Assembly (NCBI GenBank): GCA_009663005.1
Contig: CM018905.1
Location: 11,763,346 to 11,775,845 of the forward strand
Direction of reading: 5' to 3'
Length of the DNA stretch: 12,500 nt
DNA from: Actinidia chinensis
Lineage: Eukaryota > Streptophyta > Magnoliopsida > Ericales > Actinidiaceae
A program made the position numbers and the translations under genes. The notes below the pieces were generated by a model. That model did not search any database, was not told where the DNA came from, and was given only the letters and a program-made list of their open reading frames with translations. This document shows positions 7,015 to 12,500 of the stretch, piece after piece (the first letter of the stretch is position 1; every line of letters begins with the position of its first letter).

Positions 7015-7510
7015 CAGGCGTTAGTGCTCGGCTCATCTTTTGCTGTCTGGAGCAGGAGGCCGGGAGCTGGGGGGCAATCTCTTCAAGAGTGGCGAGCCGC
7101 TTCCCTGGAAACGCGAAATTGCTCACCTCTAGAAGGGTGTTGCCGGCTGGACCAGCAACTGGCCGAGTCCCGGCTCATGATGCAGCAAGCCATGATGAGC
7201 CTCAGCAGGCCACAGGTTGATCGGGATTCACTATCCGACAAAGTGCGGAGGTGGGAGTGTTGGTGAACGACTGAGGAAAAACTCTAAATAAATCAAGGAA
7301 TCGCGTGGAGGAGTTCCAATCCTCGTCGGAGTTAATGGTGGCCATTGAAGATTCTGCCTCCAAATACTTTGGCGAAGGGTTTAACTTCTGCAGGTGTCAC
7401 TTCGCCGACATCACCCCGACCTCGCATCGACCTTGAAGGAATTTGGTCGATCAGATCTGCTGGGGAGCAAGACTAGGCTGATGAGGAAAATTAAAGAACG
7501 GCGAGAATGA

Positions 7511-7914
7511 GGGGGTAATCAAAATAATGCCCCGAGATGTAATTTTTTTTTTTATTGTAAATTTAGTTAATTCTTGTTTCATTTTAATACAATATCTTGT
7601 TTCCTGTTTTTTTTTGTTGAGCGTTAATGGCGATCTGAGTAATGACGAAATTTCAATTAACTGAAATAATATTGCGACTCAATATGGGGATCTTATTTGT
7701 CTGACGGTGATTTATTTTGTTTTTGAACTGGCATTCAGTTTTTTTTGAATTGGCGATCTCAATATTGACGACATCGATATAAGGCGATCAAGATGTTATC
7801 CTTAACGGATTGGCGATCATAATAACGGCGACGTCCAACAATGGCGATAGCAATCTTTTGTAAATAAAACGACGATATAACCATAAGTGAATCGCAATAA
7901 TTTCATAAGTGATT
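7511..7914. other. AT-rich spacer between two convergent genes
   Basis: This 400-bp stretch separates the stop of the plus-strand antisense gene from the integrase end on the minus strand. No coding frame. It holds T tracts (T11 at 7543, T9 at 7607, T8 at 7739), an AATAAA at 7863-7868 that could end the plus-strand transcript, and the periodic GGCGAT repeat. Confidence 0.6.
7752..7873. repeat. Degenerate ~30-bp periodic GGCGAT repeat
   Basis: GGCGAT recurs at 7752, 7783, 7812 and 7843, spacings 31, 29 and 31 bp; an outlier lies at 7629. Three of the four are GGCGATC. Many units continue with an AATA or ATAA block and a GACGAC/CGGCGAC-like block. The units are otherwise diverged, so this is a faded tandem array or a composition effect. 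Confidence 0.5.
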
Positions 7915-9125
7915 CGTTTATTGATAGTATTTTTCCAATGCTCGGCATTCCAGGGATGTAAAAGCGATTTTCCATTGGGTTCTTCTAACCAGTAAGTCCC
8001 TGGTCGGCGAGGACTCTAACGACTTGAAGGACCTTCCCATGTTTGGCCGAGCTTCCCCGCATTTGGTTCTTTAGTTGACAGGGTTACCTTCCTTAAGACC
8101 AGGTCGCCCGAAGGAATGATCGGTGCTTACCTTTGATTATAGTACTTGGCGAATTGGCACGTGTAAGCCGTTTGACGTAGCTCGGCCTTCTCTCTTTTTT
8201 TCCTCGAGGAGGTCCAGGTTGAGTCTGAGCTCGGCCTCATTGCTCTCTCGTCGAAATTCAAAGTCTAAGTTTGCATTCCTATTTCTACCGGTATGACCGA
8301 TCATGCCGAAGACCATGGAGTATGGAGTTTTCTCCCGTGGAATCCGGCTATAGTATGATAGGCCAAAGTATGCTTGGTCAGTCTTCCGCCCCCTCGCTTT
8401 TTGAACCTTTCTAACCTCGCCTTCAATTCCTAGGATGTACGATGTTACTTCAACTTCCCATTAGCCTTAGGATGACTGGGCATCGAGAATGATGGGATGG
8501 CGATATCCGAACAGAATAACCTAAAACTGTCGTTGTCGAATTGCCTTGCGTTGTCAGAGATGATAACCTTGGGATTCCGATCTACAAACAAGGTGCTTCC
8601 ATACGAATCCCGGTATTTTTCTCAGTAATCTTGGCGATAGGCTGAGCTCTATCCATTAGTAAAATAGTCTTGGCGGACAATCAGAAATTTCCTTTGGCAA
8701 ATGGAGCTTGTGGTAGGGGACCCAGTATGTCTATTCCCCACGGGCGAATGGCCAGGGCTTGACCTCGGTACCCTCTCAGTGTGAGGGAACAGTTGATGGG
8801 GCGAACTCTGACACTTGTCCGCATCTTTTAGTATGCTGCCACATCTCGTTCTATGGTCGGCCAAAAATTATCCTTGGCGAATGTTGTCTTTGCCAATGAC
8901 CCCTTGCCTCCGGAGTGATTCCCGCATATGCCTTCGTGTATTTCTCATAGAACGTACTCTGCCTCTTGTAGTCGGAGACATTTTAAGAGTGTCCTGAAAA
9001 AGACCTTTTGTATAGCTCCCTTTAAAAATGCAAACCTTGGCGGATCTTATTGGAGACGCGAGCTGGGAGCTAGCTTTTGGCAGGATCCCTCTTTGGAGAT
9101 AGGCAATAATCTCGTCCATCCACGT
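7915..9125 (-). pseudogene. Gypsy integrase domain remnant
   Basis: Integrase inserts element cDNA into the chromosome. It starts near DEIIAYLQRGILPKAS (about 9117-9070). The HHCC zinc-binding part shows EIHEGICGNHSGG (about 8945-8905) and the Cys pair around DADKCQ (about 8830-8815). The DDE core follows: WGIDILGP with the first Asp at 8731-8729, ISDNARQFDN with the second Asp near 8553, and HPKANG followed after a one-base shift by VEVT with the Glu near 8451. The spacings of about 59 and 34 residues fit the family. The C-terminal end has GTYWLEEPNGKS and HPWNAEH (7958-7938), a Tat-type ending. Several frames must be joined to read it, so it is not functional. Confidence 0.9.
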
Positions 9126-9639
9126 CGGATTTCATCCGTTTGGGGAATTTGATTGGCGACACCAATGCTTGGGTTAGCTAGGAATTTCAGAGGTATGCAC
9201 CTATAGAAATAAACCAAAGTTTGTGACACGAATAGCCCACAAGGCGTCTGCTTCTTTATTATCCTCTGGGGAATCTTTGGTGATTTTATTAAAACTCTTG
9301 ATCTTTGCGGACGCAGCCTTTACCTCGCCAAATAAGTCATCATCCTTGCGTCATTGGAGAGGTAGTCCTTCTTGGACCTGATTACCACCAGTGGGCGTAG
9401 CTGAAGACTTCCAAAGATTGTGACTCCCAAAAACTGTTGCTACTTTTAGGCCGGGGCGAGGGGGCTTCGTACTCGGCTTCATGTTGTGGCTTAAACCCCC
9501 ATTCTTATGGGTACTCCATCTGTTCGCCTGATGGTAGGCTCGTTATGACGAGCCCTGCAACACCGCAGCCGTGCTGGTTAGAAGAACCATTCAACGAATA
9601 ATAAATCCAGTGGGAGAGGCTTTTTAGAGGTTTAGTTCT
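9126..9639 (-). pseudogene. Second (archaeal-type) RNase H remnant
   Basis: An extra RNase H between the usual RNase H and integrase, a mark of plant Tat elements. Seen: YSLNGSSNQHGCGVAGLVIT (about 9605-9545), PSGEQMEY, and KPQHEAEYEAPSP (about 9495-9455). In the family the first motif is D-G-S-S-N; here the catalytic Asp is Asn, a single G-to-A change on the coding strand. The Glu of the EAEYEA motif is kept. The remaining domain towards 9126 is broken by stops and poorly readable. Confidence 0.8.
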
Positions 9640-11020
9640 TTAGGAATTCCCGCTTCAGGAGGGCCATCCATTTCAAGTTGTGGAGTGTCTTAAGGGGTGG
9701 ATTCGAAAATGAAATCAGCCAGGGCATGGCTTTTATTGCCGTCATGGCTGTATTCAGTGGAAACTCACTTAGCTGACGGACCATTTTAAGGAGTCGGACT
9801 GATGTGTATGGTCGCTGCGGAAGAAAGATATGTTTCAATGGTTGATCAGTCAGTAATATGATTTGGGGATGGGCTTGAAAGTATGACGAAGTTTTATGGC
9901 GGCGACATAAGGCATAGGCGAGCTTTTCAATCTTTGGATATCTGGACTCTGCAACCATCAGACTTTGCTAACGTAGTATATTGGACCTTACCTTCTTAGA
10001 TAGCATTAGCACTCACGCGGTAGGCGAGATGGATAATATATGTAAAGGGTCTTCGCCAGTGGTGGAGCCTGTTAATAAAGGCGGAGGACCCGAGATATTC
10101 TTTCAGTCTGTTAGATGGCATTTTCAGATTCATCATTCCATTGAAAGATGGCTTTTTCTTAGGATTCTGAAGAAGGGAAAAGGGGAGGCACTTGTCGCAG
10201 GACTGAGACAAATATGTTTAGGGCGGCTACTCGCCCAGTCAGCCTGCTATACCTTCCTGGATATTTCTGGGCAAGCTCATCGCGATTAGGGCTGGGACTA
10301 ATCTGGTTTTATTTTACCTTGATTCCACGTTGAGTGACCAAAAATTCTAAAAATTTCCGGACGACACTCAAAGATGCATTTGGAGGGATTCAACATCATC
10401 GAGATGGCGACGCAGGAAGCTAAATGCTTCTTTAAGATTGGCGATTGTATCGGTGATTAGAGACTTTTAAAACAGCATATCACTATATATATTCCATGGT
10501 CTTCCCAATTTATTCCTTGAACATCTTATGACTAACCCTTGGTACGTCGCGCCCAGCGTTCTTCAATCCGAATGGCAGACTTGTAAACAATATAACCCTC
10601 GCGCTATAATACAAAGAAGTCTTCTCACATCAGGAGGGTACATCTGATCTGGTGATATTCGAGAAGGCGCCATAAAACTCAGGAGCTCATGCTTGGAGGT
10701 AGCGTCGCTATTAAGTCGATTTTTGGCAAGGGAAAACTGTTCTTAGGCAAGCCTTGTTGAGGTCGGTTGAACTCGACGCAACTCTCCACTTTTCTCCTTT
10801 TTGGGGTGCGACTACGACATTGGCGAGCAATTCGGATAGGGTCTTCTCTGATGACATTAGCTCTGATGAGCTTATTTACTCGTCTCGATGACCTTTAGGC
10901 TTTCAGGGGCGAACTTCCTTCGCTTTTGGAGAACTGAAGAATGTTTCGGTCGTGAATATTTGTGCATGGCGATTTCAGGATCAATGCCAGGAACGTCTCT
11001 CTGTGACCCAGCAAATACCT
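9640..11020 (-). pseudogene. Gypsy reverse transcriptase plus first RNase H remnant
   Basis: Synthesises element cDNA. The N-terminal linker shows DVPGIDPEIAMHK and KRRKFAPESL (about 11005-10890). Palm motifs follow over several frames: SFPLPKID (about 10745), HELLSFM (about 10690) and SLPFGLKNAG (about 10580-10550). The active site, normally Y-x-D-D, reads YSDML near 10490-10474, so one catalytic Asp is missing. The thumb and connection show EFLVTQRGIKV (about 10350-10315), LTGRVAALN (about 10230) and CDKCLPF (about 10195-10175). The first RNase H is best preserved at 9958-9700: ESRYPKIEKLAYAL, YFQAHP, LLTDQPLKHI and TAIKA. Frameshifts and stops throughout. Confidence 0.9.
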
Positions 11021-11229
11021 CGGAGTTTTCTTTCGGTTCAAGGTTTTTTGGCGAACCGGACTCATCGTAAGGTCTGTGCCGATCATTATATGGGGATCGG
11101 GTATTCAGATGTTGGAATGGGGACGATTTCTTCAGAGGCTTGGGGTTATTGGTTTCCCGGGGTCTGCCAGGGTGGCTCTTCTACTTCATCTCTGAGTACC
11201 TCTGTGTCCATCGCCCATGTTCTGTAATT

Positions 11230-11804
11230 GCATTGGGTGGGTGGAACTGAAAAGCTTTCGACCCTCATGGCTGAATTAAGCATTGCCTGGCATTCTGATC
11301 GCCCTTAATTTCGCCGTATCCCCGATGGGGGGGGAAACTTTAGCTTCCCATGATAGGTTTGGGTGATTGCCTTGATTCCTCCTAACGTTGGTCACCCCAA
11401 GATGGCTGTTATAAGGGCGAGAGGGCAATCTCCACAATGAATCTGCAGTACGTTGTCTGGTGGGGTTCAGTTCCCTAAGAGTTATCGTTAAAGGTTGATC
11501 CATCCTAATGTGCGTCGATTCCCTCTAATCGATCAAGGGGGTATGAAAGGGTGTAACTTGTCAGCCCAATTTTTATTTTTTCGAACGCTGAGATGAACAG
11601 ATAGTCCCGCCGATCTTTTCCCGTTTCGATTAAAATCCTCTGGATGTTGAAAATTGGCGCGACGGCCGAAACGACCACGGTATCGTCGTGGGTAGGTGCA
11701 AGCCTCCTCAAATCATCATTGCTGAAGGTGATGGGTGTTTTGGTCAACACAAACGATGAGGGGAAGGTTTGTAGACTTCTTCCTCTCCCGGTTCTAATGG
11801 GCAC
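11230..11804 (-). pseudogene. Gypsy aspartic protease (retropepsin-like) remnant
   Basis: Processes the Gag-Pol polyprotein. The best frame, 11804-11505, shows [34 protein letters not shown] and LFISAFEKI. The active-site triplet D-T-G reads E-T-G near 11628-11620, and the following Ser-Ser-Ala region is frameshifted to KDRRD. Downstream pieces in other frames keep the family order: PSWGDQR (usually a GRP-containing loop) near 11400, GYGEIKGDQNARQCLI (about 11330-11280). Altered catalytic Asp and at least two frameshifts: inactive. Confidence 0.85.
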
Positions 11805-11810
11805 TTCTGT

Positions 11811-12500
11811 CTAGCGTGCCCTTTTCTGGATGAATCGAATAACCTCCCATCCAAAACCTCCTGGATCGTTTGTATACGCCTGCCGTTGGTCCTATTTATC
11901 AGCCATACCTTTCCCTCTCTGGGGATTTGGGCTGTGGGCGAGCATCTACATATTTCCTCAAGTAAACCCTTTTAATGAGGTCAGCCATTGTCTTTCAGTT
12001 GAAAATAGTCCTCAGTGTTATGCCGTGGTCCCGGGGTAATTCCAATATGTGTCCTATTCTCTTTTGGGGGTCAGTCTTGATCTTCCCGGGTAATTGACGA
12101 ATTCTTCGTGCTTAATTCTGAGAGTACTTGGGGATAGGGCGTTGGTGGTGGAGATTAAACTCAAGTCGGCGAGCGAGGTGCGGGGGACACCTATTGCTGA
12201 GTACATTTGGGATCTCGGTCAGGTCTGTTGTACCTAATCTCTCCCTGTAATCAGCCCGCCTAGACAGCGTTCTTTCTGCTTATGATTAATCCTTTCCGCG
12301 TCGCCTTCGTTGGCCTCGGCCAACTCCTCTGTGGCGATATACTTGTCGGCTTTCTCTGGAGTGTGGATAAAGTTCAGAACGTTTTTGCGAAAGGGAGGCG
12401 AAAGGGACCAGGTCAGAGTCCTTAACATCATTGCCTGATGTACATTTATCACTAGGATCCTCAACTTTCAATACCAGCCTGAGTGAATACATTGCACGAA
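11811..12500 (-). pseudogene. Gypsy gag C-terminal remnant
   Basis: C-terminal part of the structural protein; the start lies beyond the window. The right end shows TPEKADKYIATEELAEAN (about 12365-12310), the gag region before the nucleocapsid. Then LRIKHEEFVNYPGRSRLTPK (about 12125-12070) and, in another frame, RHNTEDYFQLKDN (about 12020-11985), which is the remnant of the Tat zinc knuckle. The last Cys of that knuckle is Tyr and the first Cys-x-x-His part is unreadable. WEVIRFIQ near 11860-11840 matches the junction before protease. Several frameshifts. Confidence 0.85.

Larger units (their letters stand above)
5191..7510 (+). pseudogene. Antisense gene: 'putative gypsy-type transposon' family protein
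   Basis: A spliced gene on the strand opposite to gag-pol. The ATG at 5191 starts MADDVNQSPSSPVEVHRE. Next comes a domain resembling the plant 'putative gypsy type transposon' (Transposase_28) family: TSPPGEVAFYTAAFLAG (about 5386-5436), VPNAWRSIACSMALYG in the next frame (about 5500-5548), then GGCYFQ, KGWKSNFF and PLRVPRTWG (about 5620-5787). A likely intron follows. The middle exon is basic and Ser/Pro-rich, ending VMTPADKEKVEKL (about 6850-6890). After a second intron come SLQEWRAASLETRN, a coiled-coil-like QQLAESRLMMQQ, VEEFQSSSELMVAIEDSA and LKEFGRSDLLGSKTRLMRK, ending at 7508-7510. Stops at 5251, 5326, 5788 and 7264, and several frameshifts, make this a dead copy. The molecular role of the family is not established; the name is historical. 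Confidence 0.75.
3977..12500 (-). mobile_element. Tat-lineage Ty3/gypsy LTR retrotransposon, 3' part
   Basis: A single minus-strand element, read right to left: gag C-terminus, protease, reverse transcriptase with RNase H, a second RNase H, integrase, a long region with an opposite-strand gene, polypurine tract and 3' LTR. Two RNase H domains between reverse transcriptase and integrase, and extra antisense coding DNA between integrase and the 3' LTR, are known traits of the plant Tat group. The left edge is at 3977, flanked by ACAAG, which should reappear beyond the 5' LTR outside the window. At more than 8.5 kb without a 5' LTR, the full element is large. Every coding part carries frameshifts and stops. 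Confidence 0.88.

Noticed and set aside
7629..7848. CRISPR-like array
   Set aside because: The shared words are only 6-7 bp and the units are otherwise diverged; the context is a plant retrotransposon.

Overview
This window is plant nuclear DNA made almost entirely of decayed transposable elements. I found no intact host gene, tRNA, rRNA or bacterial-type operon. A flowering plant is indicated by Ty1/copia elements primed by initiator-methionine tRNA, a Tat-lineage Ty3/gypsy element with two RNase H domains, a hAT-type MITE with GGGCC-rich ends, and short GT-AG introns with plant-like branch points. I cannot name the species.

Layout, left to right. 1-1021: the 5' end of a minus-strand copia element (gag remnant, primer-binding site, LTR with TATA box and 46-bp tandem repeats in U3). 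1022-1691: AT- and T-rich DNA with small repeats. 1692-2480: the 3' end of a second copia element on the plus strand (RNase H remnant, polypurine tract, LTR). 2850-3273: a 408-bp hAT-like MITE with an imperfect 8-bp target duplication. 3276-3914: a diverged 203-bp tandem duplication and a small unidentified exon-like remnant on the minus strand.

3977 to the right edge: one large minus-strand Ty3/gypsy element of the Tat group. Read right to left it has the end of gag, protease, reverse transcriptase with RNase H, a second (archaeal-type) RNase H, integrase, then a long region with a gene on the opposite strand, a polypurine tract and a 658-bp 3' LTR. Its 5' LTR and gag start lie beyond base 12500. 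All its frames are broken and several catalytic residues are changed.

The most interesting feature is the gene at 5191-7510. It runs antisense to the retrotransposon, between integrase and the 3' LTR. It resembles the plant 'putative gypsy-type transposon' family, ends in a coiled-coil-like region, has two likely introns, and sits behind its own palindromic TATA element. It is convergent with pol across an AT-rich spacer that carries a roughly 30-bp periodic GGCGAT repeat. The whole gypsy element also carries a strongly strand-biased TTGGCG hexamer on both sides of the switch in coding strand.
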